From Marinobacter sp. (GTDB lineage: Bacteria; Pseudomonadota; Gammaproteobacteria; Pseudomonadales; Oleiphilaceae): a stretch of 61,717 bases of DNA. Shown here one piece after another: positions 18,885 to 27,402 of this stretch (positions are counted from its first letter, which is position 1; each line of letters starts with the position of its first letter). The notes beneath the pieces are model-generated. The model saw nothing but the letters and a program-made list of their open reading frames with translations, ran no database searches and was not told the DNA's origin. A program made the position numbers and the translations under genes. The stretch is taken from NCBI GenBank assembly GCA_014359475.1, contig JACIZI010000024.1, positions 1 through 61,717 of the forward strand, read 5' to 3'.

Positions 18885-19742
18885 TCAGTCCCTGCCCGAA
18901 GCCTCCGCCGCCTCCAGCGTATTCTTCAGCAGCATGGCAATCGTCATCGGCCCCACGCCTCCGGGTACCGGGGTGATATAACCGGCCCGCGCCGCTGCAG
19001 TCGCGAAGTCCACATCGCCACACAGTTTGCCATTATCCATGCGGTTGATGCCCACATCGATCACGGTGGCCCCGGGTTTTACCCATTCGCCTTTGATGAT
19101 ACCGGGCTTGCCCACTGCGGCGATCAGAATGTCCGCTTCGCTGACAAACTTTTCCAGGTTGCCGGTGAAGCGATGGCAAACCGTCGTGGTTGCACCTTTC
19201 AGCAGCAATTCCATGGACATGGGGCGGCCAACAATATTGGACGCGCCGACAATCACAGCATGCTGACCCTTGTAGGGGGTATCGATGGCATCCAGCAGCT
19301 CGATCACGCCGGCCGGGGTGCAAGGGCGCAGCGCGGGTTTGCGCTGCATCAGGCGGCCGATGTTGAAGGGGTGGAAGCCGTCCACGTCCTTGTCGGGGCG
19401 TATCTTCACCAGAATCGGATCCGCATCCAGGTGGGAAGGCAGGGGCAGTTGCACGAGAATGCCGTCAACGGTGTCGTTTTCATTGAGTTCGTCGATCAGG
19501 GCCTCCAGGGCTTCCTGGGAGGTGTCAGCGGGCAGATCGTAGGACAGGGACAGGATGCCGGCTTCTTCGCAGGCTTCCCGCTTTTTGCCTACGTAAACCC
19601 GGGAGGCGGCATCATCACCTACCAGCACGACAGCCAGTCCCGGGGCGCGCAGGCCCTGCTGTTTGCCTGCTTCCACCCGGGCCGCAACCTGCTGGCGTAT
19701 GCCGGCGGCAATCTCTTTTCCGTTGATCAGTCTGGCGCTCAT
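18885..19742 (-). CDS. folD: Bifunctional methylene-THF dehydrogenase / methenyl-THF cyclohydrolase
   Basis: Converts 5,10-methylene-THF to 10-formyl-THF in one-carbon metabolism, cytoplasmic. From the ATG at 19742 (AGGA upstream in the minus direction) the protein has 285 residues, the family norm; 26 more upstream codons are open but unsupported. The active-site Lys is in [13 protein letters not shown], the substrate loop is [12 protein letters not shown], and the NADP-binding stretch is [15 protein letters not shown]. The gene points toward glcB, with the mosaic palindrome at its 3' side and the tRNA promoter region at its 5' side. Confidence 0.96.
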   Translation of the reverse strand: MSARLINGKEIAAGIRQQVAARVEAGKQQGLRAPGLAVVLVGDDAASRVYVGKKREACEEAGILSLSYDLPADTSQEALEALIDELNENDTVDGILVQLPLPSHLDADPILVKIRPDKDVDGFHPFNIGRLMQRKPALRPCTPAGVIELLDAIDTPYKGQHAVIVGASNIVGRPMSMELLLKGATTTVCHRFTGNLEKFVSEADILIAAVGKPGIIKGEWVKPGATVIDVGINRMDNGKLCGDVDFATAAARAGYITPVPGGVGPMTIAMLLKNTLEAAEASGRD

Positions 19743-19887
19743 GTTCCTGTCTTGTCTGTTAAATCGTGGAGAGAAAACGACCCATTGTCGCATGGTTGGG
19801 CGGTATCTCCAATTCCGCACCGGGTTGGAGCCGGAACTTTTGTAGCCATTTCAGGTCCTTGAATTTGCAGCAAACTGGAATTGCGTG

Positions 19888-19916
19888 TTGACGGCACCCG
19901 CCGCCATCGGTAATAT
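19888..19916 (+). promoter_or_regulatory. Promoter of the tRNA cluster
   Basis: TTGACG and TAATAT are separated by exactly 17 bases, followed by a GCGCGCC discriminator. This is a strong sigma-70 promoter with the GC-rich start-site context typical of stringently controlled stable-RNA genes. Confidence 0.8.
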
Positions 19917-19956
19917 GCGCGCCAACTTTGCTGAGGCACTTGTTGTTCAGTTGAAA

Positions 19957-20033
19957 CGGGGTATAGCGCAGTCTGGTAGCGCGCCTGCTTTGGGAGCAGG
20001 ATGTCGGGAGTTCGAATCTCTCTACCCCGACCA
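19957..20033 (+). tRNA. tRNA-Pro (UGG)
   Basis: Acceptor CGGGGTA pairs with TACCCCG. The anticodon stem CCTGC/GCAGG holds loop TTTGGGA, so the anticodon is TGG. The T arm has GTTCGAATC, and CCA is encoded. First of four clustered tRNA genes. Confidence 0.97.
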
Positions 20034-20066
20034 ACATTCTGAATATTCAGGTGGGCGAACGGTCAA

Positions 20067-20143
20067 GCGCCCGTAGCTCAGCTGGATAGAGCACCCGCCT
20101 TCTAAGCGGGTGGTCGCAGGTTCGAGTCCTGCCGGGCGCGCCA
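20067..20143 (+). tRNA. tRNA-Arg (UCU)
   Basis: Acceptor GCGCCCG pairs with CGGGCGC. The anticodon stem CCCGC/GCGGG encloses CTTCTAA, giving anticodon TCT. The T loop is GTTCGAGTC, and the CCA end is encoded. It lies 33 bases after tRNA-Pro. Confidence 0.97.
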
Positions 20144-20234
20144 TACTGTCGACAGGCAGGGCCGCAACAGGCTCGCCAAGTCAGCAAGGTTGATGTGAGT
20201 CGGGTGTAAAGTTTCTCTGGCACCCTTCAGATAT

Positions 20235-20311
20235 GGTGGACGTAGCTCAGTTGGTAGAGCTCAGGATTGTGACTCCTGCGGTCGAGGGTTCGAACCCCTT
20301 CGTCCACCCCA
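20235..20311 (+). tRNA. tRNA-His (GUG)
   Basis: The extra G at position -1, diagnostic for tRNA-His, opposes the discriminator C. Acceptor GTGGACG pairs with CGTCCAC. The anticodon loop TTGTGAC lies between CAGGA and TCCTG, giving anticodon GTG. CCA is encoded. Confidence 0.97.
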
Positions 20312-20377
20312 TTTTTCCCCTTTGCATTTTCCGGATGCCCGCCAGCAGGCGTGGTACGATTCCGGTGACTGTGACAA

Positions 20378-20462
20378 GCGAGAGTGGCGGAACTGGTAGA
20401 CGCGCTGGATTTAGGTTCCAGTGGGGCAACCCGTGAGAGTTCGAGTCTCTCCTCTCGCACCA
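20378..20462 (+). tRNA. tRNA-Leu (UAG)
   Basis: An 85-base class-II tRNA with a long variable arm. Acceptor GCGAGAG pairs with CTCTCGC. The anticodon stem CTGGA/TCCAG encloses TTTAGGT, anticodon TAG. CCA is encoded. It closes the Pro-Arg-His-Leu cluster ahead of tig. Confidence 0.97.
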
Positions 20463-20672
20463 TTTTGCCCGGCTACCTTCCCCTCTCCGGTCTTGTTTTC
20501 CTTTGATTGTGATGCCGGTCTCTGCCATTTTAAGCAGATGATTCTCTCGGCAGGGTAAACCGTGATAAACTACTGGCCTTTTAATTTTGGCTTCGCTGCC
20601 CGTGGCGTCGGGCAGTTGACGTTTTTAGTTTAAAATCACTTACCTACTGAACCTGTAATTTGAGGATCTTCC

Positions 20673-21977
20673 ATGCAAGTGTCTGTTGAAACGACCTCCA
20701 ACATCGAACGTCGGATGACGATTGGTGTACCCGCCCAGGAAATCGACGAGGCGGTTCAGAAACGCCTGCAGGAAACCGCCCGTACCGTGCGCATGAACGG
20801 TTTCCGCCCGGGCAAGATACCGTATAAAGTGGTCAAGCGTCGTTTCGGAGACAGCGTGCGTCAGGAGGTTGTCGGCGAGGTCATGCGCGATAACTACGTG
20901 AAGGCGCTGCAGGATCAGGATATCAACCCGGCTGGTTGGCCGCGTTTCGAGCCAAAGACCATGGAAGAGGGCAAGGACCTGGAATTTGTCGCTGTCTTCG
21001 AAGTGCTGCCGGAGATCGAGCTGGGTGACTTGAGCAAGATTCAGGTTGAAAAGCCCGATGCCGAGATTACGGACAAGGATATCGATAACATGATCGATAA
21101 CCTGCGCCGCCAGCAGGCGACCATGAAGGAGGTCAAGCGTAAGTCAAAAAACAAGGACGTGCTGCTGATCGACTTCAAGGGCTATATTGACGGAGAGGAG
21201 TTTGAAGGCGGCTCCGCCGAGAAGCACAAGCTGACTCTGGGTTCAGACCAGATGATCCCGGGGTTTGAGAAGGCCATTGTTGGCGGCAAGGCCGGCGACG
21301 AATTCGACATCGAGGTGACCTTCCCGGAGGATTACCAGAACCAGGACCTGGCGGGCAAGCCGGCTACCTTCAGCATCAAGATCCACGAAGTTCAGGAGCC
21401 ACAGCTGCCGGAACTGAACAAGGAATTCTTCGAGAAGTTCGGTATTGATGCCGAGGACGAAGAGGCTTTCCGCGCTGAAGTCCGCAAGAACATGGAGCGC
21501 GAGCTCAAGCAGGCCATTTCCAACAAAGTCAAGAATGACGTGGTGGAGGGCCTGCTGGAAACCACTGAACTGGAGGTGCCGGCGGCACTGGTGGACCAGG
21601 AAATTGATCGCCTTCGCCAGGACGCGGTTCAGCGCTTTGGCGGTCAGGTCGATTTTCAGCAGCTGCCCAAGGAAATTTTCCAGGAGCAGGCGGAGCGTCG
21701 CGTAAAGACCGGTTTGCTGTTCCAGGAAGTGGTCAGGAAAAATGACCTGAAGGCAGATGATGCCAAAGTCGACGAGAAGATCCGGGAAATCGCTTCTACC
21801 TACGAGCAGCCAGATGAGGTAGTGGCCCACTTCAGTAACAGCCCGGAGCAGAGGCAACAGATTGAATCTGCTGTGCTGGAAGATGCGGTGATTGACGTGA
21901 TTCTGGAGCAGGCGACGGTTCAGGAGAAGAAGATGAACTACGAGGAGGCCGTACAGGCGGGACAGTCTCAGCAGTAA
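20673..21977 (+). CDS. tig: Trigger factor, ribosome-associated chaperone
   Basis: Binds ribosomal protein L23 at the exit tunnel and folds nascent chains. The ribosome-binding signature GFRPGKIP is near residues 44-51. The FKBP-type PPIase domain spans about 160-245 (DVLLIDFKGYIDGEEFEGG to FSIKIHEV), followed by the alpha-helical C-terminal domain. The length of 434 is standard. GAGGATC precedes the ATG. The 210-base leader after tRNA-Leu contains an inverted repeat CTGCCCG/CGGGCAG. First of the tig-clpP-clpX-lon series, with its own terminator. Confidence 0.97.
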   Translation: MQVSVETTSNIERRMTIGVPAQEIDEAVQKRLQETARTVRMNGFRPGKIPYKVVKRRFGDSVRQEVVGEVMRDNYVKALQDQDINPAGWPRFEPKTMEEGKDLEFVAVFEVLPEIELGDLSKIQVEKPDAEITDKDIDNMIDNLRRQQATMKEVKRKSKNKDVLLIDFKGYIDGEEFEGGSAEKHKLTLGSDQMIPGFEKAIVGGKAGDEFDIEVTFPEDYQNQDLAGKPATFSIKIHEVQEPQLPELNKEFFEKFGIDAEDEEAFRAEVRKNMERELKQAISNKVKNDVVEGLLETTELEVPAALVDQEIDRLRQDAVQRFGGQVDFQQLPKEIFQEQAERRVKTGLLFQEVVRKNDLKADDAKVDEKIREIASTYEQPDEVVAHFSNSPEQRQQIESAVLEDAVIDVILEQATVQEKKMNYEEAVQAGQSQQ

Positions 21978-22016
21978 GCTCTGTGGGATCCGCAGGGGGT
22001 TCCGCGCCGTCGTATT

Positions 22017-22043
22017 AAAACAGCCGGCACGTCCGGCTGTTTT
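22017..22043 (+). terminator. Terminator of tig
   Basis: AAAACAGCCGG and CCGGCTGTTTT form a perfect 11-bp stem with a 5-base loop and a T4 tail. It separates tig from clpP, so clpP needs its own promoter. A good -35 TTGACA lies at 22075-22080, but I see no clear -10 at the right spacing. Confidence 0.9.
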
Positions 22044-22137
22044 CATCTGGGCCCTTCGGTGGCAAAGTAACAGCTTGACATCTCAATAACGGGTGGCTAA
22101 ACCACCTTCTTATAAAAGCATAGGAGTTCAGGCGCAC

Positions 22138-22773
22138 ATGACGCAGAAACCAATTGATGGTCCCGCAATGATTACCAATTCCGGCCTGGTGCCGATGGTT
22201 ATCGAGCAAACCGCTCGTGGTGAGCGGTCTTTCGATATTTATTCCCGGCTGCTCAAGGAGCGGGTGATTTTCATGGTGGGTCAGGTGGAAGACCACATGG
22301 CGAACCTGATTGTGGCGCAGTTGCTGTTCCTGGAATCCGAGAACCCGGACAAGGATATTCACCTTTACATCAACAGCCCGGGGGGCTCTGTCACTGCCGG
22401 TATGTCCATCTATGACACCATGCAGTTTATCAAGCCGGATGTGGCGACCCTGTGCGTTGGTCAGGCGGCCAGTATGGGTGCATTTCTGCTGGCCGGTGGT
22501 GCGCAGGGCAAACGTGCCTGCCTGCCCAACTCACGGGTAATGATCCACCAGCCTCTGGGTGGCTATCAGGGCCAGGCAACGGATATCGAGATCCACACCA
22601 GAGAGATTCTCAAGATCCGGCATACCCTGAACAGCATTCTCGCAGAGCACACCGGTCAGGATCTGGAAACGATTGCCCGTGACACGGATCGTGACAATTT
22701 TATGGATCCGCAGCAGGCCAAGGATTACGGGCTGATTGATTCTATACTTGATAAGCGCGCATCGAATAAATAA
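22138..22773 (+). CDS. clpP: ATP-dependent Clp protease proteolytic subunit
   Basis: Serine protease subunit that forms the 14-mer chamber fed by ClpX or ClpA. The ATG at 22138 has GGAG 11 bases upstream and gives 211 residues; an open frame from 22093 and an inner ATG at 22168 are alternatives. The catalytic triad is Ser112 (GQAASMGA), His137 (MIHQPLGG) and Asp186 (RDTDRDNF). The N-terminal propeptide is likely removed by self-cleavage. It is followed closely by clpX. Confidence 0.97.
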   Translation: MTQKPIDGPAMITNSGLVPMVIEQTARGERSFDIYSRLLKERVIFMVGQVEDHMANLIVAQLLFLESENPDKDIHLYINSPGGSVTAGMSIYDTMQFIKPDVATLCVGQAASMGAFLLAGGAQGKRACLPNSRVMIHQPLGGYQGQATDIEIHTREILKIRHTLNSILAEHTGQDLETIARDTDRDNFMDPQQAKDYGLIDSILDKRASNK

Positions 22774-22851
22774 TACTGATGGTAATCGCATCTAACAGAT
22801 CCGGCGTATCTTTGCGGGTACGTCCGGACATCAGCAAACAGAGGTATTTCA

Positions 22852-24135
22852 ATGGCGGATGAAAAAAACGGCAGGGGCGACGATAACGGCAAGTTGCTGT
22901 ACTGCTCGTTTTGTGGAAAGAGCCAGCATGAAGTGCGCAAGCTCATTGCAGGGCCCTCGGTGTTCATCTGTGATGAGTGCGTCGACCTGTGCAATGACAT
23001 AATCCGGGAAGAAATCCAGGAAAGCACGCAGGAAGAGGTTGGTGACCGTTTACCGACACCGACGGAGATCCGCGATACCCTGAACGAGTATGTTATCGGT
23101 CAGGATCGTGCCAAGGTTGTTCTCTCGGTAGCGGTGTATAACCACTACAAGCGCCTGCGCTATGGCGATGGCAAGACCGATGTCGAACTGGGCAAGAGTA
23201 ACATTCTGCTGATCGGTCCTACGGGTAGTGGCAAGACGCTGCTGGCCGAGACTCTGGCCCGCATGCTGAACGTGCCCTTTACGATCGCGGATGCCACCAC
23301 ACTCACTGAAGCCGGCTATGTGGGGGAGGATGTCGAGAACATTATCCAGAAGCTGCTGCAGAAGTGTGACTATGATGTGGAGAAGGCTCAGAAGGGTATC
23401 GTCTATATTGACGAGATCGACAAGATTTCCCGCAAGTCCGACAACCCCTCCATTACCCGGGATGTGTCCGGTGAAGGGGTTCAGCAGGCACTGCTGAAGC
23501 TGATCGAAGGAACCGTTGCGTCGGTGCCGCCCCAGGGCGGCCGCAAGCATCCCCAGCAGGAATTTCTGCAGGTGGATACCGGCAATATCCTGTTCATCTG
23601 TGGTGGTGCCTTTGCCGGGCTGGACAAAGTAATCCAGGAGCGCTCCGATCGCAGCAGCATTGGTTTCTCCGCCACAGTGAAGAGTCCGGACGATGACCGT
23701 CAGGCCGGCGATATCATCAAGAATGTTGAAACCGAGGATCTGGTGAAATACGGCCTGATTCCGGAGTTTGTCGGCCGCCTGCCGGTGGTGGCTACGCTCA
23801 CCGAACTGGATGAGGAAGCGCTGGTAGAAATTCTCACCCAGCCGAAAAACGCGCTGACCAAGCAGTACCAGAAACTGTTCGATATGGAAAATGTGGAACT
23901 GGACTTCCGGGAAGATGCCCTGCGCGCCGTGGCTCGCAAGGCAATGGAGCGGAAAACCGGTGCCCGTGGGCTGCGCTCCATTATGGAGGCGACCCTGCTG
24001 GATACCATGTACCAGATTCCATCTGAGCACGATGTCTGCAAGGTGGTGATTGACGAAAGCGTGATCAAGGGGGATTCCGAGCCCTTCAAGATCTATGCGA
24101 ACAATGACCGCGCCAAGGCGGTGCCGGAAGACTGA
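22852..24135 (+). CDS. clpX: ATP-dependent Clp protease ATP-binding subunit ClpX
   Basis: AAA+ unfoldase of 427 residues. The N-terminal C4 zinc-binding domain is CSFCGKSQ...CDECVDLC. Walker A is GPTGSGKT, Walker B is YIDEIDKI, the pore loop is GYVGEDVEN, and sensor-2 GARGLRS is in the C-terminal domain. The IGF-type loop that docks ClpP is represented by RSSIGFSA. It lies 78 bases after clpP and is probably co-transcribed with it. Confidence 0.97.
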   Translation: MADEKNGRGDDNGKLLYCSFCGKSQHEVRKLIAGPSVFICDECVDLCNDIIREEIQESTQEEVGDRLPTPTEIRDTLNEYVIGQDRAKVVLSVAVYNHYKRLRYGDGKTDVELGKSNILLIGPTGSGKTLLAETLARMLNVPFTIADATTLTEAGYVGEDVENIIQKLLQKCDYDVEKAQKGIVYIDEIDKISRKSDNPSITRDVSGEGVQQALLKLIEGTVASVPPQGGRKHPQQEFLQVDTGNILFICGGAFAGLDKVIQERSDRSSIGFSATVKSPDDDRQAGDIIKNVETEDLVKYGLIPEFVGRLPVVATLTELDEEALVEILTQPKNALTKQYQKLFDMENVELDFREDALRAVARKAMERKTGARGLRSIMEATLLDTMYQIPSEHDVCKVVIDESVIKGDSEPFKIYANNDRAKAVPED

Positions 24136-24238
24136 TTCCGCGCCGCCCCTGCCAGTGCCCGCTCCCACCCGGGGCGGGCCGTATTTCACACATACACCGT
24201 TTCAGCCTGCCAATTGCCTCCCTTTATTCTGTAAATCA

Positions 24239-24265
24239 GTTGCAATTATTTCTGGTGCCCCAGTG
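24239..24265 (+). promoter_or_regulatory. Candidate heat-shock (sigma-32) promoter for lon
   Basis: GTTGCAA, 12 bases, then CCCCAGTG resembles the CTTGAAA / CCCCATNT sigma-32 pattern with acceptable spacing and lies about 42 bases before the lon ATG. It is a sequence match only. Confidence 0.45.
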
Positions 24266-24306
24266 AAGGGTGATATGCTGAAGAAAATGTTGTCAGAGGA
24301 TTCCTT

Positions 24307-26724
24307 ATGACTCGTATAAGCGAAGAAACCGTGCACCAGTACCCGATGATGCCGCTGCGGGACGTGGTGGTATTCCCGCACATGGTGGTGCCCCTGTTTG
24401 TCGGTCGGGAAAAGTCCATTCAGGCGCTCGAGGCAGCGATGCAGGGTGATAAGGAAATTCTCCTGGTAGCCCAGAAAGATGCCGGTACGGATGAGCCGGG
24501 CCCCGACGATGTATTTGGCATGGGAACCCTGGCCACTGTGCTGCAGATGCTGCGTTTGCCGGACGGAACTGTGAAAGTGCTGGTGGAAGGCACCGCGAGA
24601 ACCCGTCTGACCCGTATTGAAGAAGGCGAATACCTGACCGCCGCCGGTGTTGTTATGGATGAGGACGGGCTCTCCGAACGGGAAGAGTCGGTACTCGTTA
24701 AGACATTGATGGATGAGTTCGAAAAATATGTGAAGCTCTCCAGGAAGGTGCCCTCCGAGGTGTCCAGTGCGCTGACCGGCATCGAGGAGCTGGACCGGCT
24801 GGTGGACACAATGTCCGCTCATCTGGAGTTGCGTATTCCGGAGAAACAGGAGTTGCTGGAGTCTCTCGACCTGCGCAAGCGGGTCGATCTGCTGCTCAGC
24901 AAGCTGGACGGGGAAATCGACCTGATTGAAGTGGAAAAGCGCATCCGTGGCCGCGTCAAGAAACAGATGGAGCGCAGCCAGCGGGAGTACTACCTGAACG
25001 AGCAGATGAAGGCTATCCAGAAGGAAATGGGTAACCTCGGTGAGGGTGGTGGTGACTTCGAAGAGCTGGAGCAAAAACTTGAGGAGGCCGGTCTGCCGGC
25101 AGAGGCCAAGAAAAAGACCGAGGCCGAGCTCAACAAGCTTAAAATGATGTCACCGATGTCCGCCGAGGCAACGGTGGTGCGCGGCTACATTGACTGGATG
25201 CTGTCTATCCCCTGGAAAAAGCGTAGCCGGGTCCGTCATGATCTGAATAAGGCCCGGGAAATCCTGGACGAGGATCACTATGGCCTGGACGAGGTCAAGA
25301 AGCGCATTCTGGAGTATCTGGCAGTACAAAGCAGAGTGAAGAAGGTGAAGGGGCCCGTGCTGTGTCTGGTGGGACCTCCTGGCGTGGGTAAAACCTCGCT
25401 TGGCCAGTCCATTGCCCGGGCGACCAACCGCGAATATACCCGTATGGCCCTTGGCGGGGTGCGGGATGAAGCAGAAATTCGGGGGCACCGTAAGACCTAT
25501 ATCGGTGCCTTGCCCGGCAAGCTGATCCAGAAGCTGTCCAAAGTCGGCGTAAAGAACCCGCTGTTCCTGTTCGACGAGATCGACAAGATGGGTATGGACC
25601 ACCGGGGTGATCCCGCCTCCGCGTTACTGGAAGTGCTGGATCCGGAGCAGAACCATACGTTTAACGATCACTACCTGGAGGTGGACTATGACCTCTCGGA
25701 TGTGATGTTCGTGTGCACCTCCAACTCCATGGACATTCCGCCGGCTCTGCTGGACCGCATGGAGATTATCCGGATACCCGGGTACACCGAGGACGAGAAG
25801 GTCAATATCGCCCTGCGTTACCTGCTGCCCAAGCAGATCAAGGCCAATGGCCTGCGCAAGGACGAGCTGGCGATGCCTGAGGCCACCCTGCGGGATCTCA
25901 TCCGCTATTATACCCGTGAAGCCGGTGTGCGTGGCCTGGAGCGCGAGATTGCCAAGATCTGCCGCAAGGTGGTGCGGGACAATGTGGAAGCCGGCAAAAA
26001 GCAGACCGTAACCATTGAGCCTGACGCGCTGGAAGACTATTCCGGCGTGAAGAAGTTCCAGTATGGCCTGGCCGAGGACGTTAACCGTATCGGTCAGGTG
26101 ACCGGTCTCGCCTGGACCCAGGTGGGTGGCGAATTGCTGACCATTGAATGCGCCCTTACCAGGGGTAAGGGGCGGGTAATCAAAACCGGCTCACTGGGTG
26201 ATGTCATGCAGGAGTCTATTCAGGCTGCCCTGACGGTTGTGCGCAGCCGGGCTGCGGGACTGGGGATCAGTGACGACTTCCACGAAAAACACGATCTGCA
26301 CATACACGTTCCGGAGGGTGCCACGCCAAAAGATGGTCCCAGTGCCGGGGTTGGCATGTGCACTGCGCTGGTTTCTGCACTTACCCAGATTCCCGTCCGG
26401 GCGGATGTTGCCATGACCGGTGAGATCACCCTGCGCGGTCGGGTACTGGCTATCGGCGGGCTCAAGGAAAAATTGCTGGCTGCCCACCGGGGAGGCATTA
26501 AGACGGTGATCATTCCCGAGGATAATCTAAGGGATATCAAAGAGATACCAGATAATATCAAAGAGTCTCTGGAGATCCGTCCGGCCAAGTGGATTGATGA
26601 GGTTCTGGATGTGGCACTGGCTTACGCACCGGAGCCACTGGCAGCCGATGAGGCCTCCGATTCCGGCCGGAGTGTGTCCCGTGATGATGATTCAGATGGG
26701 ACCGACCGCATAAATACACATTAA
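24307..26724 (+). CDS. lon: ATP-dependent Lon protease
   Basis: Cytoplasmic AAA+ serine protease of 805 residues that degrades misfolded and regulatory proteins. The N-terminal LonN domain (MMPLRDVVVFPHMVVPLFVGR) is followed by a coiled middle and Walker A GPPGVGKTS. The catalytic dyad is Ser679 (PKDGPSAG) and Lys722 (GLKEKLLAA), at the same numbers as E. coli Lon. The C-terminus ends in a short acidic, serine-rich tail. It sits in the conserved clpX-lon-hupB order. Confidence 0.98.
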   Translation: MTRISEETVHQYPMMPLRDVVVFPHMVVPLFVGREKSIQALEAAMQGDKEILLVAQKDAGTDEPGPDDVFGMGTLATVLQMLRLPDGTVKVLVEGTARTRLTRIEEGEYLTAAGVVMDEDGLSEREESVLVKTLMDEFEKYVKLSRKVPSEVSSALTGIEELDRLVDTMSAHLELRIPEKQELLESLDLRKRVDLLLSKLDGEIDLIEVEKRIRGRVKKQMERSQREYYLNEQMKAIQKEMGNLGEGGGDFEELEQKLEEAGLPAEAKKKTEAELNKLKMMSPMSAEATVVRGYIDWMLSIPWKKRSRVRHDLNKAREILDEDHYGLDEVKKRILEYLAVQSRVKKVKGPVLCLVGPPGVGKTSLGQSIARATNREYTRMALGGVRDEAEIRGHRKTYIGALPGKLIQKLSKVGVKNPLFLFDEIDKMGMDHRGDPASALLEVLDPEQNHTFNDHYLEVDYDLSDVMFVCTSNSMDIPPALLDRMEIIRIPGYTEDEKVNIALRYLLPKQIKANGLRKDELAMPEATLRDLIRYYTREAGVRGLEREIAKICRKVVRDNVEAGKKQTVTIEPDALEDYSGVKKFQYGLAEDVNRIGQVTGLAWTQVGGELLTIECALTRGKGRVIKTGSLGDVMQESIQAALTVVRSRAAGLGISDDFHEKHDLHIHVPEGATPKDGPSAGVGMCTALVSALTQIPVRADVAMTGEITLRGRVLAIGGLKEKLLAAHRGGIKTVIIPEDNLRDIKEIPDNIKESLEIRPAKWIDEVLDVALAYAPEPLAADEASDSGRSVSRDDDSDGTDRINTH

Positions 26725-26740
26725 AAGCGCCCGTGTTTTG

Positions 26741-26788
26741 TTGACACGTCTAAGAGCCCGTTGGTATAACTGTTTCGCCGTGAAACAG
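26741..26788 (+). promoter_or_regulatory. hupB promoter with start-site palindrome
   Basis: TTGACA (26741-26746) and TATAAC (26765-26770) are 18 bases apart, a strong sigma-70 promoter. From the last base of the -10, CTGTTTC-N5-GAAACAG (26770-26788) forms a 7-bp-arm palindrome across the predicted start site. It may be an operator or a 5' stem-loop in the roughly 186-base leader. Confidence 0.75.
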
Positions 26789-26962
26789 CCAATAGCAAGG
26801 GCTCCCGCGCAGTTAGTGCCTATTCCGCTCACCGGTTACAGACCGCCAGGAATATAAAAACTGAAAAATGGAATTCTCCGACTGCTTGTGCGATAGTCGG
26901 GAACGTCCGAGAAAAATAACCCGACCTACAACATCTTCAACCTGAAATCGAAGGGGTTTAGT

Positions 26963-27235
26963 GTGAACAAGTCCGAACTTATCGATGCAATTGCTGAGTC
27001 TGCTGACATCTCCAAAGCAGCCGCCGGTCGCGCTCTGGATGCGATGACCAGCTCTATTACCGGTGCCTTGAAAAAAGGCGATCAGGTCACCCTGATCGGT
27101 TTTGGTACCTTCTCCGTGAAGGAGCGCTCTGCCCGCACCGGCCGTAACCCGCAGACTGGCAAGGAAATCCAGATTCCGGCTTCAAAGGTGCCTGGTTTCA
27201 AAGCAGGCAAGGCCCTTAAAGACGCTGTAAAGTAA
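26963..27235 (+). CDS. hupB: DNA-binding protein HU-beta
   Basis: Nucleoid protein of 90 residues that bends DNA as a dimer. The sequence shows the HU N-terminus ([17 protein letters not shown]), the GFGTF turn, the DNA-gripping arm ([27 protein letters not shown]) and a full C-terminal helix. The start is GTG, with AAGGGG upstream. It has its own strong promoter, an unusually long structured leader and a terminator, so it can be expressed apart from lon. Confidence 0.97.
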   Translation: MNKSELIDAIAESADISKAAAGRALDAMTSSITGALKKGDQVTLIGFGTFSVKERSARTGRNPQTGKEIQIPASKVPGFKAGKALKDAVK

Positions 27236-27327
27236 ACAGCTTCTTGCCTGATGGCATCCTCTCCGGAGGATGCGGGAAGCCCCGGCAGCACGTTTATAGC
27301 GCGGTCGGTCGCCTCCCGGGAATTCAA

Positions 27328-27356
27328 GGCGCATTCCGGAACGAATGCGCCTTTTT
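27328..27356 (+). terminator. Terminator of hupB
   Basis: GGCGCATTC, a 6-base loop and GAATGCGCC, then TTTTT: a perfect 9-bp stem and T run. A second perfect hairpin without a T run, GCATCCTC-TCCG-GAGGATGC, lies upstream near 27255-27274. Confidence 0.92.
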
Positions 27357-27402
27357 ACGTTCAGACTCCTGCTAAAGACACACCAAGGACCCGAGAAGAA
27401 CA

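Noticed and set aside
18730-18981. Small frames rich in Phe, Pro and Ser over the heptamer tract
   Set aside because: They are a by-product of the TTTTCCC and TTTTTTC repeats, with no ribosome-binding site and no conserved sequence.
19957-20462. Genomic-island insertion at the tRNA cluster
   Set aside because: No integrase, no direct repeat of a tRNA 3' end and no foreign genes follow; the tRNA-tig junction is the ancestral arrangement.
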